From NCBI GenBank assembly GCA_000196815.1, contig FP929003.1, positions 124,001 to 188,000 on the forward strand: DNA of 64,000 nucleotides, read 5' to 3'. This document shows, one piece after another, positions 48,178 to 58,580 of this stretch (positions are counted from its first letter, which is position 1; each line of letters begins with the position of its first letter). A program made the translations under genes and the position numbers. The notes below the pieces were generated by a model that saw nothing but the letters and a program-made list of their open reading frames with translations, had not been told where the DNA came from and made no database searches. The DNA is from Nitrospira defluvii. GTDB lineage: Bacteria; Nitrospirota; Nitrospiria; Nitrospirales; Nitrospiraceae.

Positions 48178-49433
48178 AGCTTGCCATTGTCGGAACAGGC
48201 ATTGCGGGAATGACGGCGGCGCATGTGCTGCACCGGGATCATGACCTCACCATCTTCGAGGCCGGTGCGTATATCGGAGGTCATACCAACACGGTCGATG
48301 TGGACCTGCAGGGGACAACCTATGCGATCGATACCGGGTTTATCGTATTCAACGACTGGACCTACCCGAATTTCGTGGCCCTGCTGGATCGCCTGGGTGT
48401 GGCCTCACAGCCGAGCGACATGAGCTTCAGTGTGCGGTGTGAGGAGACGGGGTTGGAGTATAACGGCACCTCGTTGAACAGCCTCTTCGCCCAGCGGCGC
48501 AATCTGCTGCGGCCGTCGTTCTATCGCATGATCCGGGATATTCTCCGCTTCAATCGGGAGTCGCTGGAACTGTTGGATGAACCGGGCCCCGGTCCTTCGC
48601 TGGGCGCGTATCTGGAGCAGAACCGCTACTCACCGACGTTTATTCGTCATTACATCGTTCCCATGGCGGGGGCAATCTGGTCGGCCGGCCGCGCGACAAT
48701 GCAGGAGTTTCCGGCGCGGTACCTCGTTCAGTTTTTTAAGAACCATGGCATGTTGTCGGTCGATGCGCGTCCGACCTGGAGGGTGATTACCGGCGGCTCC
48801 CGGCAATATGTCGAGCGCCTGGTGCGGCCCTTCCGTGACCGCATCCGGCTTCAGTCTCCGGTGGAGTCGGTCACCCGTTACGCGGACCGTGTCGAGGTGC
48901 GGGGATGCGACCCCCGCGGGATCCACCGGACCGAGTCATTCGACGGGGTCCTTCTCGCCTGCCATAGCGATCAGGCGTTGGCGTTGTTAGCGGACCCGTC
49001 TCCCCTGGAGAAGGAGATTCTCGGGGCGATCCGTTATCAACCGAACGAAGCGGTGTTGCATGTGGATCGGTCGCTCCTCCCGAGACGCCACCTGGCTTGG
49101 GCGGCCTGGAACTATCATCTGGTGCCGAACCCGCCGGACCATGCCTTGGTGACCTATCACATGAATCGCCTTCAGGGGCTGAGTGCGCCCTGCGATTTCT
49201 GCGTGACGTTGAATCACACGGAGGCGATCGATCCGGCGACGATCCTCAAGCGCATCACCTACCACCATCCGGTGTTTTCCCCCGAAGCGATCGCCGCGCA
49301 GCAACGGCATGGGGAGATCAACGGACGTCGGCGGACGTGGTATTGCGGGGCCTACTGGGGCTTCGGGTTTCATGAAGACGGCGTGAAGAGCGCCATGACG
49401 GCCTGTCAGGCGCTGACGGCAGGGCAAGCATGA
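48174..49433 (+). CDS. FAD-dependent amine-oxidase-like protein
   Basis: A 419-residue flavoprotein: [19 protein letters not shown] (FAD fold), then a GG loop ([13 protein letters not shown]), [16 protein letters not shown], and [21 protein letters not shown]. The C-terminal part lacks a normal amine-oxidase substrate cage, as in the group always found beside DUF1365 and CFA-like methyltransferases. In Rhodobacter a related gene set takes part in modifying unsaturated fatty acids under singlet-oxygen stress. It overlaps both neighbours by 4 bp. Confidence 0.9.
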   Translation: MKLAIVGTGIAGMTAAHVLHRDHDLTIFEAGAYIGGHTNTVDVDLQGTTYAIDTGFIVFNDWTYPNFVALLDRLGVASQPSDMSFSVRCEETGLEYNGTSLNSLFAQRRNLLRPSFYRMIRDILRFNRESLELLDEPGPGPSLGAYLEQNRYSPTFIRHYIVPMAGAIWSAGRATMQEFPARYLVQFFKNHGMLSVDARPTWRVITGGSRQYVERLVRPFRDRIRLQSPVESVTRYADRVEVRGCDPRGIHRTESFDGVLLACHSDQALALLADPSPLEKEILGAIRYQPNEAVLHVDRSLLPRRHLAWAAWNYHLVPNPPDHALVTYHMNRLQGLSAPCDFCVTLNHTEAIDPATILKRITYHHPVFSPEAIAAQQRHGEINGRRRTWYCGAYWGFGFHEDGVKSAMTACQALTAGQA

Positions 49434-50215
49434 AGAGCTGCGTGTATGAAGGAACGGTCAGGCACCGACGCTATGCGCCGGCCCGCCATTCGTTCCGCTA
49501 CTCGATCTTCATGATGTATCTGGATCTGGCCGAATTGCCGGACCTCTTCCGTGAGCGCTGGTTCTGGTCTCCCGCGACCCCCAACCTGGCCTGGTTCAGA
49601 CAGAGCGACCACTTGGGCGATCCGAAGAGGCCTCTGGATCAGAATGTGCGTGACCTCGTCGAATCGAAGACGGGTCGTCGGCCGTCCGGTCCGATCCGGC
49701 TGCTCACGCATCTGCGGTACTTCGGGTACGGTTTCAACCCGGTCAGCTTTTATTTTTGTTTCGACCCTGCCGATCGGCTGGTCGACACCGTCGTGGCTGA
49801 GGTGACGAATACGCCGTGGGGAGAGCAGCATTGTTATGTGCTCGGGCAATCCCTGGATGAGGGCATCGGTCGCCGACACCGGTATCGCTTCGGCAAGGAG
49901 TTTCACGTCTCCCCGTTCATGGACCTGGATGTGGACTACGATTGGCGGTTCGGCACGCCCGGCGCCGGTCTCTCCGTACACATGGAGAATTTCCGCAGTG
50001 GAGAACGGTTTTTCGATGCCACGATGGTCCTGCGCCGGGAGGAGATGACCGGTAGGTCTTTGGCCCGCGTGTTGCTGCGGTACCCGCTGATGACGACGCA
50101 GGTCATCGCGGCGATTCATTGGCAGGCGTTGCGCCTGTGGTTGAAACGTTGTCCTGTTATTCCCCATCCCGACAGGTCCAGGCATTCCATCGATGCAAGG
50201 AGGATATCCGGATGA
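49430..50215 (+). CDS. DUF1365 protein
   Basis: A 261-residue DUF1365 protein: [19 protein letters not shown] at the start, [21 protein letters not shown] in the middle, [15 protein letters not shown], and [12 protein letters not shown]. The fold is unknown; it always occurs between the FAD protein and the CFA-like methyltransferase, so it probably works in the same lipid-modifying route. The ends overlap both neighbours by 4 bp (ATGA), which indicates tight coupling. Confidence 0.92.
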   Translation: MKSCVYEGTVRHRRYAPARHSFRYSIFMMYLDLAELPDLFRERWFWSPATPNLAWFRQSDHLGDPKRPLDQNVRDLVESKTGRRPSGPIRLLTHLRYFGYGFNPVSFYFCFDPADRLVDTVVAEVTNTPWGEQHCYVLGQSLDEGIGRRHRYRFGKEFHVSPFMDLDVDYDWRFGTPGAGLSVHMENFRSGERFFDATMVLRREEMTGRSLARVLLRYPLMTTQVIAAIHWQALRLWLKRCPVIPHPDRSRHSIDARRISG

Positions 50216-51519
50216 ATGACCTCGTGCCGACCGGCTGTTCACCCGCCGTGGACCGGCGGCCACCGCATGCCGCAGAGTCTGATCCTGCTCCCGGCCTGCT
50301 GGTCAGGATTGCCAGACGCATCGTCCGTGCCCGTCTGCGCCGGCTCATCCAGGGAACGATCACGGTGATTGAGGGGCCGTGCCGCACGGTCTTCGGTGAG
50401 CCCTGCTCCGTCTCAACGCTCAAGGCGACGATTACTATTCTCGCGCCCGACTGTTATCTCGACATCGCGTGGAGCGGGACGGTGGGGGCGGGAGAAAGTT
50501 ATGCCCGAGGCGATTGGCATTGTGACGACCTCACCGCGCTGGTCCGGATTTTCGCGTTGAATCGATTGCTCGTGGACGGGATGGAGCGGGGGGTGGCGCG
50601 TGTGTCCGCACCGCTGCTCAAGGTTGCGCACCGGCTCCGACGGAATACCAAAACGGGAAGCCGGCAAAACATTGCGGCCCATTATGACCTGAGCAACGAA
50701 TTCTTTACGCAGATGCTGGATCGGACCATGATGTACTCCTGCGCCTACTTCCAACGTCCCGACAGCACGCTGGAGGAGGCGTCACGCGCCAAGCTCGATT
50801 TGATCTGCCGCAAGCTCCATCTGACGGAAGACGACCATCTGGTAGAAATCGGGTCCGGCTGGGGCGGCTTGGCCTGTCATGCCGCGAAGACCTACGGTTG
50901 CCGAGTGACGACGACCACGATTTCCCGTGCGCAATACGAATTGGCGGTGCGCCGGGTGCGTGAGGACGGCCTGTCCGATCGTGTACGGGTGCTGCTCTCC
51001 GATTATCGGGACTTGCCCGCGCTCGGCTTGCGGTTCGATAAGCTGGTCTCGGTGGAGATGATCGAGGCCGTGGGCCATGAATACTACCCCACGTTCTTCG
51101 ATGTCTGCAGTCGCCTGTTGAAGCCCGACGGGCTGATGCTGCTCCAGGCGATCACCATCGATGAGCGGTACTATGAGCGGGCGAAACGGTCGGTCGATTT
51201 TATCCAACGCTTCATCTTCCCCGGTAGTGGCATCCCCTCGGTGAATACCTTGTGTCGGGCCATGGCGCAGGCCTCGGACTTCAGTCTGTTGCATCTACAG
51301 GATATCGGTGAGCATTACCCGCCGACCTTGCGAGGATGGCGCGACAACCTGCGGAAGAATGTCGAGCACGTGGGGCGGCTCGGATTTCGTTCCGAGTTCC
51401 TGCGGCTGTGGGATTTTTATTTGTCCTACTGCGAAGGCGGATTCCTCGAACGATCGATTTCGACGGCCCACCTCCTCTTCGCGAAATCCGGGTGGCGGCA
51501 GGATCCCCTGGCAGGATGA
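50212..51519 (+). CDS. CFA-type SAM-dependent fatty-acid methyltransferase
   Basis: A 435-residue protein of the cyclopropane-fatty-acid synthase family. It has an N-terminal lipid-binding region (1-140), then [24 protein letters not shown] with Cys177, and the SAM loop [11 protein letters not shown] (211-221). After that come [18 protein letters not shown], and [10 protein letters not shown]. It may methylate or cyclopropanate membrane fatty acids, or make the methylated precursor of furan fatty acids as reported for related genes in Rhodobacter. AAGGAGG precedes ATG 50212. Its stop overlaps the DUF2878 start. Confidence 0.92.
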   Translation: MNDLVPTGCSPAVDRRPPHAAESDPAPGLLVRIARRIVRARLRRLIQGTITVIEGPCRTVFGEPCSVSTLKATITILAPDCYLDIAWSGTVGAGESYARGDWHCDDLTALVRIFALNRLLVDGMERGVARVSAPLLKVAHRLRRNTKTGSRQNIAAHYDLSNEFFTQMLDRTMMYSCAYFQRPDSTLEEASRAKLDLICRKLHLTEDDHLVEIGSGWGGLACHAAKTYGCRVTTTTISRAQYELAVRRVREDGLSDRVRVLLSDYRDLPALGLRFDKLVSVEMIEAVGHEYYPTFFDVCSRLLKPDGLMLLQAITIDERYYERAKRSVDFIQRFIFPGSGIPSVNTLCRAMAQASDFSLLHLQDIGEHYPPTLRGWRDNLRKNVEHVGRLGFRSEFLRLWDFYLSYCEGGFLERSISTAHLLFAKSGWRQDPLAG

Positions 51520-52049
51520 GCGGCGCCATCGCCAATGCGGTGGTCTTTCAGGTCGGCTGGTGGATCGCTGTCATTGGCACGGGTTGGGCCTATCACTGGA
51601 TGGGCCCCCTCCTGGTCGCCTGCCTGGTCGGTGTGAATGTCTGCTCCTCGGCCGATCGCCGCGCGACCGCTCGAATCGTCATCGTGGTTGGATTGTTCGG
51701 AACGCTGCTGGACAGCGCCCTCAGCTTCGCCGGTCTCCTCCTATTTGTCGAGAATCCCTTCGCGCCCTGGCTGTGTCCGCCCTGGTTGATCGCGCTCTGG
51801 TGCCTCTTGGCGACGACGTTGAACGGGTCTCTTCGTTGGTTGGCGGGGCGCAATCAGCCGGCGGCGCTTGTCGGGGCGATCTTCGGTCCGTTGAGTTATT
51901 ACGCAGGACAACAACTCGGAGCGCTCCGGCTCGGCCGCAATGAGACACTCTCGTTACTGCTGTTGGCCATCCTCTGGGCGGTCGTGCTGCCGCTGTTGTT
52001 GCGCTGGGCTGCGAAGCGGAGGAGCGTAGGTGTGTCCGGTGAAGCATGA
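51516..52049 (+). CDS. DUF2878 membrane protein
   Basis: A 177-residue integral membrane protein with about five helices: NAVVFQVGWWIAVIGTGWAYHW, ATARIVIVVGLFGTLLDSALSF, PWLIALWCLLATTLNGSL, LVGAIFGPLSYYAGQQLGA, LLLAILWAVVLPLLLRW. The W-W plus GTLLDS plus G-P-L-S-Y-Y-A-G-Q pattern is that of DUF2878. It is the last gene of the array and is coupled to the methyltransferase gene (ATGA). It may have a transport or scaffold role in lipid modification; not established. Confidence 0.88.
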   Translation: MSGAIANAVVFQVGWWIAVIGTGWAYHWMGPLLVACLVGVNVCSSADRRATARIVIVVGLFGTLLDSALSFAGLLLFVENPFAPWLCPPWLIALWCLLATTLNGSLRWLAGRNQPAALVGAIFGPLSYYAGQQLGALRLGRNETLSLLLLAILWAVVLPLLLRWAAKRRSVGVSGEA

Positions 52050-52086
52050 TGGGGAGATACCGGACGGTCAGGTGGTGAATCGCCGA

Positions 52087-55000
52087 TCAGTACGCGCTTG
52101 CGTCTTCGGTGCCGGAGGGTGGCGTGAGGACCGTGGCTTCGGGTGCGCAGGCGCCGGTCGGGGTGCAAGGAGGGATTTCGCGAGCCACGTGGTCTTCGTC
52201 CATGAAGACATCCATGCGCGTTCCCTCGACCACGTCCTCGGGTAGATAGGTCGAGAGAACGCTGTACCACAAGGGGTTGGACGCGTGGCGCATATACCAG
52301 GGGATGGCGGAGGCCACGTTGAACGAGGGGATCGTGCCGAACCGGCAGGCATTGAAACAGACAAGGCCGGGGGGGACATTCAGCATGGTGAGCGCCTGGC
52401 CGGGGAATACGGTGCCGTTCAGAAAGGCCGAGATGCCGAAACGGGCCGCCGTCGCATGAATGCCGAGGGTGCCGGCGCTCACATGCACGGTGATCGGCGC
52501 GACTTGCGTTCCGACCACTCCGTTGAGCGCCTGCAGGGATGAGTTCGCGCCTGCGGTGATGTTCATGCCTGAACCTGCTGCGCTCAACACCGACCCGCCG
52601 CTCGATATCACCGTCACTCCTGCACCGGTGCGCAAGGACCCCAAGGTGATATCGGCTCCTGCGGCATAGGCGATGGCGCCGGTGTCGCTGCTGGTCGTGG
52701 CGGTGGGCGCCATCGCCAACGGGCCGCTGGGCGCAGTGACCGTGACCGTGTGGGCGCCGGTCACCGAAAGGTGGGCCAACTGTGTCACCGAGTTCGTGCC
52801 GGTCAGGGTCAGGTTGCCGCCGCTTGACGTCAGCGCGCCCCCGATCGTCACACTGCCGGCATCGGCGTCAAGGTTCCCGCTGGTGGTGGATGTGGCAAGC
52901 CTGAGCGCATTCGTGTCCCTGAGCGAGACGTGGTTGCCGCCGGTAATGCTGATGCTGGTGAAATCGTTTCCAGCCTCGATCAAGGTGATGTCGTAGGAAC
53001 CGGTGGCGAGGGTGGCGGCGCCGCGCACGGTCGATGCCCCGCTTTGGGTGAGTGCGCCATTCGTGGTGACGTTCAGGGTGCCGTTGACGGTGGAGGCGCC
53101 AAGCACCAGCGCATCGCTGTCCCTCAGGGCGACGTGGTTCGCGCTTGTGACGTCGACGCGCGAGAAATTATTGCCGGCCTGTGTGAGTGTGATGTCACCC
53201 GATCCCGCCGCGAGTGTCGTTCTGCCGGTGACGGTGAGGGCCCCGCCCTGGGTGATGGCGCCGTTCGTGGTGAGATCGAAGTGGCCCGGGATATTCGAGC
53301 CGCCGAGAATGACGTCGCTCGCATCGGTGTACTGTACGTGATCGGTCGTATTGGCCGAGAATGCCGTCACCTCATTCGTGTGGTCTGTCAGCGTGAAAGG
53401 GCCGCTGCCTAGAAGTCTCAAGCTTGAGCCATGAATCCGATGGGTTTGCGCGACGGCGCCGCCGCCTTGAAGCGTGATGGCGCCGCCCGCGCTCACACCT
53501 GTGAGGGCGGGATGGAACCCGTCTGCGGTAGCTGTCACCGTGCCGATCGTGAATCCGTTGTTGTTCGTGAAGGTCAGGTCGCCTGCCGCGGTCTGAGCCG
53601 CGAGTGTGGCCACGTCATTGAGGGGCTGTGCCAACGTGATCCCGCTCGCGGCGGAGACCCCGGCGGTCTCGGCGATGAGAGTTCCTGCCGTTTGCGAAAT
53701 CGCCCCCGTTGTCGTCAATCGCAAGGTTCCGGTACCAAGCGTCAGGCTTTGCCCAATGGTGATGCCGCCGGTTCCGCCGGTGACTCCGAGGGATTGGTTC
53801 CCGCCGGCATAGGGGGCGTTTTCGAAGGTGACCGATCCCGTTCCGCCGTTCACGATCTGGATCGAACTGGGGGCTGCCGCCACGCCTGTGACGAAGATGT
53901 TGCCGCTGTGAGTGGGGCGGCCTATGGTAAAGCTGCCGGCCGTCAGACTTCCGAACAGGGATCCGTAATACACCGTGGTCCCCCGCGCCGTATTTACATC
54001 GCCGAACTCGATGGTGTTCGTCAGGGTAGTCGGCGACAGTGTGAACGTGCCCGTTCCCGCGTCGATATTCGCTCCGTTGGGATGAAAGCTGTTCGTCAGA
54101 AATCTGATCGGGCCGTTCCCGGTCGTGGCCACCGTCTTTCCGCTCGTGAGCGAAAGGGTCGGTGCGTCGACCGTCAGGCCGGCTCCCGCCAGGATATTGG
54201 TCGCGTGTTCCGCAAACGTGATCGCCCCGCCGGTGGAGGTGACGGTTGTGAACTGGTTCATGGTCACGGCATCGTTGTAGGTCTGGTTGCCGGATGTGGT
54301 GACCGCTCCGCCGTTGAGGGCGGTGGTGCCGCCGGAGTCGGTGGTCAAGCTCGTGAGCGCGGTGGTGGTTCCGACCGACCCGCCGAAGGTAGTCGTGCCG
54401 GTCGTATTGACGGCCAGAGTCCGCGCTCCATTGACGGTACTGTGAAACGTGATGTCGTGATTGCCGGAGCTTGTCAATGTGGTGCCGCCGGCCAGTGTGA
54501 CCGCGTCGCCGAACGTTTGTGCACCGGTGGTGGTGAATGCGCCGGTGAGACTGGTCGTCCCTCCATTGCCGCTCACGAATTGATTGATGCCGGTAAAGGC
54601 GGCCCCGTTGATGCCGGTCGTTCCACTGAAGTTCAACGTGAGATCAAACCCTCCGCCTGTGAGGGTCGAGCCGAAGGTCGGGGTGGTGCCGGTCATCGTC
54701 GAATGGGCGAGCAGTGTGAGAGGGTCGTTGTAGGTCTGCACACCGGTGGTGGTGACGTTGCCGCCGACTCTGACGCTTCCCGGCGCATCTGTGGCGAGAG
54801 AGGTCAGCGCAAATGTCTCCCCGACTGCTCCGGTGAAGGTTGTGATGCCGTTCGTATTGACGGTGAGTGTGCGGTTGGCTCCGGATGAGTCGACGGTATT
54901 CCCGAATGTCACGTGGCCTCCGGTGCCGGCACCGGCACTTCCTCCACCGGCCGCGATGGTCGTTGCGGCCGAGAGCAGTGACGCATCGGCCACGGAGATG

Positions 55001-55536
55001 TCCCCGCCCGTCCCTGCAGTCCCGCCGCCGATCCGGTTGCCTCCTGTTGTCGTCATTGTCTGATGAGTGATCGTGGGTGTTGCACCGCCTGCATCGAGCG
55101 AGACCGATCCCCCGTTGCCGCCGTCGGCGTTTCCTGCGAGCGCATGGCCGCCGATGGCCGAGATGGTGCCGACTCTGACATTGCCTCCTGTCGAGGTGAT
55201 GCTGAGGGCGCCGCCTGCACCGCCGGGCTGATCGGCCCCGTTGCCGTTGCTGCCGCTGGCCGTGAGGGTGGTCGCGGTGAGCGTGTCGGCACTGGCCAGG
55301 GTGAGGGAGCCGGCGGGGCGTCCGGCCGTCCCGGCCAGGGCGGTACCTCCGGAGGTGGTGACGGTGGTCAGGGTGGTTGCGCCCGCGGTGGACGTGAGCG
55401 CGACGGCGCCGCCCGAGCCGTTGCTGCCGCCGGTCGTCGTGAGCGGCCCCGCGGTGACGGCGGTACCCGTCAGCGTGATTGAGCCGGCGCCGCCGCCCGG
55501 TCCGGTGCCTGTGGCCGCGCCGGTGGACGTAGTCAC
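52087..55536 (-). CDS. TpsA exoprotein, 3' part (downstream of a frameshift)
   Basis: The C-terminal 1149 residues or so of a filamentous-haemagglutinin-like exoprotein, made of beta-helix repeats rich in Gly, Thr, Ser and Asn (for example GSNGNGADQPGGAGGALSITS). It ends in a Cys-containing segment (CFNAC ... CTPTGAC) that could form a disulfide-closed terminus. The frame joins the upstream part at 55622-55625, where one base appears to be missing from a C4 (G4 on the coding strand) run. Its GTG at 55536 has no ribosome site, so it is not an independent gene. It converges on the DUF2878 gene. Confidence 0.75.
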   Translation of the reverse strand: MTTSTGAATGTGPGGGAGSITLTGTAVTAGPLTTTGGSNGSGGAVALTSTAGATTLTTVTTSGGTALAGTAGRPAGSLTLASADTLTATTLTASGSNGNGADQPGGAGGALSITSTGGNVRVGTISAIGGHALAGNADGGNGGSVSLDAGGATPTITHQTMTTTGGNRIGGGTAGTGGDISVADASLLSAATTIAAGGGSAGAGTGGHVTFGNTVDSSGANRTLTVNTNGITTFTGAVGETFALTSLATDAPGSVRVGGNVTTTGVQTYNDPLTLLAHSTMTGTTPTFGSTLTGGGFDLTLNFSGTTGINGAAFTGINQFVSGNGGTTSLTGAFTTTGAQTFGDAVTLAGGTTLTSSGNHDITFHSTVNGARTLAVNTTGTTTFGGSVGTTTALTSLTTDSGGTTALNGGAVTTSGNQTYNDAVTMNQFTTVTSTGGAITFAEHATNILAGAGLTVDAPTLSLTSGKTVATTGNGPIRFLTNSFHPNGANIDAGTGTFTLSPTTLTNTIEFGDVNTARGTTVYYGSLFGSLTAGSFTIGRPTHSGNIFVTGVAAAPSSIQIVNGGTGSVTFENAPYAGGNQSLGVTGGTGGITIGQSLTLGTGTLRLTTTGAISQTAGTLIAETAGVSAASGITLAQPLNDVATLAAQTAAGDLTFTNNNGFTIGTVTATADGFHPALTGVSAGGAITLQGGGAVAQTHRIHGSSLRLLGSGPFTLTDHTNEVTAFSANTTDHVQYTDASDVILGGSNIPGHFDLTTNGAITQGGALTVTGRTTLAAGSGDITLTQAGNNFSRVDVTSANHVALRDSDALVLGASTVNGTLNVTTNGALTQSGASTVRGAATLATGSYDITLIEAGNDFTSISITGGNHVSLRDTNALRLATSTTSGNLDADAGSVTIGGALTSSGGNLTLTGTNSVTQLAHLSVTGAHTVTVTAPSGPLAMAPTATTSSDTGAIAYAAGADITLGSLRTGAGVTVISSGGSVLSAAGSGMNITAGANSSLQALNGVVGTQVAPITVHVSAGTLGIHATAARFGISAFLNGTVFPGQALTMLNVPPGLVCFNACRFGTIPSFNVASAIPWYMRHASNPLWYSVLSTYLPEDVVEGTRMDVFMDEDHVAREIPPCTPTGACAPEATVLTPPSGTEDASAY

Positions 55537-58500
55537 CCCGGCCGTGGTGGTGACGGTCCCGGTGCCGGTGATGGCGACGACGCCCGCCTGGCCTCCGGCC
55601 TGATCGGTGCCGACAGCCGCGCCCCGCTGGCCGTGATCAGGCCGGTGATCGTGCGGTTGACGCCGGTGATGGTGACATCGCCGCCGGCGGCCCCGGCATG
55701 GGTCCCGCCGGTCACGGGCGCTCCGCCGGTCGTGGTGATCGTACTCGTCACCGTGACGTGGCCCATCGAGTCCAACACGACGGCCCCGCCGGCACCCTGC
55801 GTGCCGCCGCTGGTGTTGATCGCGCCGGTCTGGAGCGTTGCCCCGGCCGTCGCATTGGTTTGCGTGACGGACACGGTCCCGGCCGTGCCGGCGAGCCCGG
55901 CGCCGCTGGCGTTGCCGGTCCGGCTGGTCAAGGCCCCGGTGGTGACCGTGCCGGTGGTGGGCGAGGTATTGGTGACCGTGAGGGCGCCGGCCTGCCCCCC
56001 GGCCGCATCGCCGGTCCCGGCGTGGCCCCCGCTGGCGGTCAACGCCCCGGCCGAGGTGGTCAGTGTGCCGGCCGAGGTGATCGAGAGGGCGCCGGCCTGG
56101 CCGCCGGGTTGATCGGCGCCGTTGCCGTTACTGCCGGAAGTCGTGAGGGCGCCGGTCGTGGTGACCGTGCGGCCGGTGATTGTGAGGTCCCCGCCGGCGC
56201 GTCCGGCTGTGCCGGCCAAGGCAGTGCCGCCGGTGGTTTGGATGGTCGCGGCGGTCGCAAACTGGACGCCGCTTTGTGAGGACAGGGTGACAGTGCCTCC
56301 GTCGCCGTTGGAGCCGCCGATGGTGCTGATTGCGCCGGTTTGCAAGAAGGCGCCGGCGGCCGCATTGTGCTGGGTGATGGTGACGGTGCCACCGGGGCCG
56401 CTGGCACTGGCGCCGGTGGCGTTGCCGGTGCGGGCGGCGAGGGCGCCGACGGCGAGGTTGCCCGCGGTGCTGTTGGTGACGGCGAGGCTCCCGGCCTGTC
56501 CTCCGGCGGCGGTGCCGGGTCCGGCGTGGCCGCCGCTGGCGGTCAGGGCGCCGGTCGTGACTCCGTTGGTGGAGGTGATGCTGAGGGCGCCGCCTGCGCC
56601 GCCGGGCTGATCGGCTCCGTTGCCGTTGCTGCCGCTGGCCGTGAGGGCTCCGGTGGTGACCCCGACGCCTGTGATCGCCACCGTGCCATCGGCTCGCCCG
56701 CTGGTGTCGGCGCCTGCGGTTCCGCCGTTGGCTGTGACGGCTCCCCGCAGATTGACGGCCCCGGTCGCGTTGATCGTGATGTGGCCCGCGTCTCCGCTCG
56801 CCAGTCCGGTCGTGGTGATCGTTCCGGCTGTGCTGCTGGTGATGCCGTCGCCGGAAATCTCAATGCCGCCGAGTCGGGCTGAGATCGCGGCGTTGAGGGC
56901 GACGTTGCCGCCTCCGATTCCATCTTGATCTCCGATCAGGCGGAGGATGCCCAATCCGGTGGAGGAAAGTCCGGCGTTAACGGTGATCGTGTTGTGGGCG
57001 CGCAGGTCGAGGGAGTTGGCGCTGGACCAGGTCACGGCATTCGAGACCGTGATATTGCCGGCGCTCGCAAAGGGGCTTGTCGTGTCGACGATCACGTTGT
57101 TGGTTGTGAGGGCGGTTTGCAGCGTGGTCACGTTCAGCGTCGATGTGGCGGTTGTGCCCATGAATGTCGGAGCGGCGCTGATAGTGGCGTTGGCCGCCGA
57201 TGAGATGGTGATGTTGCTCGGGTCCAGCAGGAGCGTTCCCGTGTTCCCGGCCGGTGCGGTTGTGTCCACGCGGCCGGTGAAATCAAGCGCCTGCTTGCCC
57301 GAGACTTCCACGAAGCCGCCGTGGCCCCCTAGGGTTCCGCCTTGGGCCGAAACGGTTCCTGCGTACTGAGTGTCCTCGTCTGCCCAGACAATGACTGTGC
57401 CACCGGAACCTTGTGTGAGGGCGTCTGCCGAGATGGAGGCACGGTCGGCAACCACTGTCGTGGTCGCGGTCTGTCCCGTGCCCCGTCCCTGGAACTGCCC
57501 GCCGATCAGCGCGGTGCCTCCGCCCGCATCGCCGGAGACATCGATGCGCGCGGTCGGCGTTAACATGACCGATTCGCCGAGCAGGGACACTCGCCCGCCC
57601 GTTCGGCCGAGGGCAGGTCCGGAGGCGTCGATGGTTCCCGCCAGTATGACTTGCCCGCTCTCTCCTCCGTCGAGTCGCACAATTCCATCCTCGTGGGTGA
57701 GGCTGCGGGCGCGTATCACTCCACTCTGATTGACGACGGAGGAGAAAATATCGCCGGCGGCGCTGGCTTGCAGAATGACCTGTCCGCCGTCCGCATGAAT
57801 GGTCCCGCTGTTCTTTACCGCCGAGGCGGAGGCGGTTTCGTCGATACCCGTGACCTGTTCGAGGACTTTGCCCGTGAGCGCATAGTTGATGAGACCGTCG
57901 CCCATAAGATCGACCGTCAGTTTCTGCCCGGAGCTCAATAAGGTCGTGCCCAGATTGGCGACGATGATGCCTTCGTTGGAGACGGCGGGTGCCGCGAGGA
58001 TGACAAAACCGTGTTCGGAGACCTGCAGCGTGCCCTGGTTGACGACGGTCTTGAGCCCCTTCAACGGATCTTGGGCAAAGAGGTAACGCCCGGCCATGAA
58101 TTCTTCATCGCGCGTGTGCAAGGTTGACGCGAGGAGGCCGCCGACGTTGATCTGTGCGCCGGCGCCGAAGAGGATGCCGTTGGGGTTGAGGAGGAAGATG
58201 CGCCCGTTGGCCTGTAATCGGCCCAGAATGACGGAGGGATCTCCTCCGATCACCCGGTTGAGCGCAATGGAGTCGGCCGATGGTTGTCTGAAATGCACCG
58301 CTTCATCGGCGGCGATGGAGAAGCTCTTCCAATTCAGGATGGCTTTGTCGGTGGTTTGTTGGATGGTGATCGATTTTGAGGTGGATTGAAGGGTCGCGCC
58401 ACCTCCCGCGACCCGGCCGTCTGTGGGGAGGGCGAGGGTAAGGCAGGGAACCAGCAGGTGGACCGCGGCGAGCAACCCGCAGAGGATTCGCGGTCGCCGC

Positions 58501-58580
58501 AGCGATGGCTTGCTGAAGGCACATGAAGCGGGGCCCGCTTTCGGAACCCGTGCCGTGTTATGAATGGGGGAATCGTACAT
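55533..58580 (-). CDS. TpsA exoprotein, 5' part with TPS secretion domain
   Basis: About 1015 residues. A signal region (about 28-50) is followed by the TPS domain (about 52-250): LNWKSFSIAADEAVHFRQP, SVILGRLQANGRIFLLNPNGILFGAGAQINVGGLL, typical of filamentous haemagglutinin-like proteins exported by TpsB. Then come GSNGNGADQPGG-type repeats. The last 29 residues (after TASGA) are out of frame: the repeat pattern continues in the other frame, so the intact protein would be about 2160 residues. Its ATG overlaps the tpsB stop (TGATG), so it is coupled to the transporter gene. Confidence 0.85.
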   Translation of the reverse strand: MYDSPIHNTARVPKAGPASCAFSKPSLRRPRILCGLLAAVHLLVPCLTLALPTDGRVAGGGATLQSTSKSITIQQTTDKAILNWKSFSIAADEAVHFRQPSADSIALNRVIGGDPSVILGRLQANGRIFLLNPNGILFGAGAQINVGGLLASTLHTRDEEFMAGRYLFAQDPLKGLKTVVNQGTLQVSEHGFVILAAPAVSNEGIIVANLGTTLLSSGQKLTVDLMGDGLINYALTGKVLEQVTGIDETASASAVKNSGTIHADGGQVILQASAAGDIFSSVVNQSGVIRARSLTHEDGIVRLDGGESGQVILAGTIDASGPALGRTGGRVSLLGESVMLTPTARIDVSGDAGGGTALIGGQFQGRGTGQTATTTVVADRASISADALTQGSGGTVIVWADEDTQYAGTVSAQGGTLGGHGGFVEVSGKQALDFTGRVDTTAPAGNTGTLLLDPSNITISSAANATISAAPTFMGTTATSTLNVTTLQTALTTNNVIVDTTSPFASAGNITVSNAVTWSSANSLDLRAHNTITVNAGLSSTGLGILRLIGDQDGIGGGNVALNAAISARLGGIEISGDGITSSTAGTITTTGLASGDAGHITINATGAVNLRGAVTANGGTAGADTSGRADGTVAITGVGVTTGALTASGSNGNGADQPGGAGGALSITSTNGVTTGALTASGGHAGPGTAAGGQAGSLAVTNSTAGNLAVGALAARTGNATGASASGPGGTVTITQHNAAAGAFLQTGAISTIGGSNGDGGTVTLSSQSGVQFATAATIQTTGGTALAGTAGRAGGDLTITGRTVTTTGALTTSGSNGNGADQPGGQAGALSITSAGTLTTSAGALTASGGHAGTGDAAGGQAGALTVTNTSPTTGTVTTGALTSRTGNASGAGLAGTAGTVSVTQTNATAGATLQTGAINTSGGTQGAGGAVVLDSMGHVTVTSTITTTGGAPVTGGTHAGAAGGDVTITGVNRTITGLITASGARLSAPIRPEARRASSPSPAPGPSPPRPG

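Noticed and set aside
53431-54888. Plus-strand open frame (485 residues) inside the TpsA region
   Set aside because: Gly/Arg-rich translation created by the repetitive TpsA sequence read backwards; no ribosome site.
55533-55650. Programmed ribosomal frameshift in tpsA
   Set aside because: No slippery heptamer or downstream structure was evident; an indel explains the data more simply.
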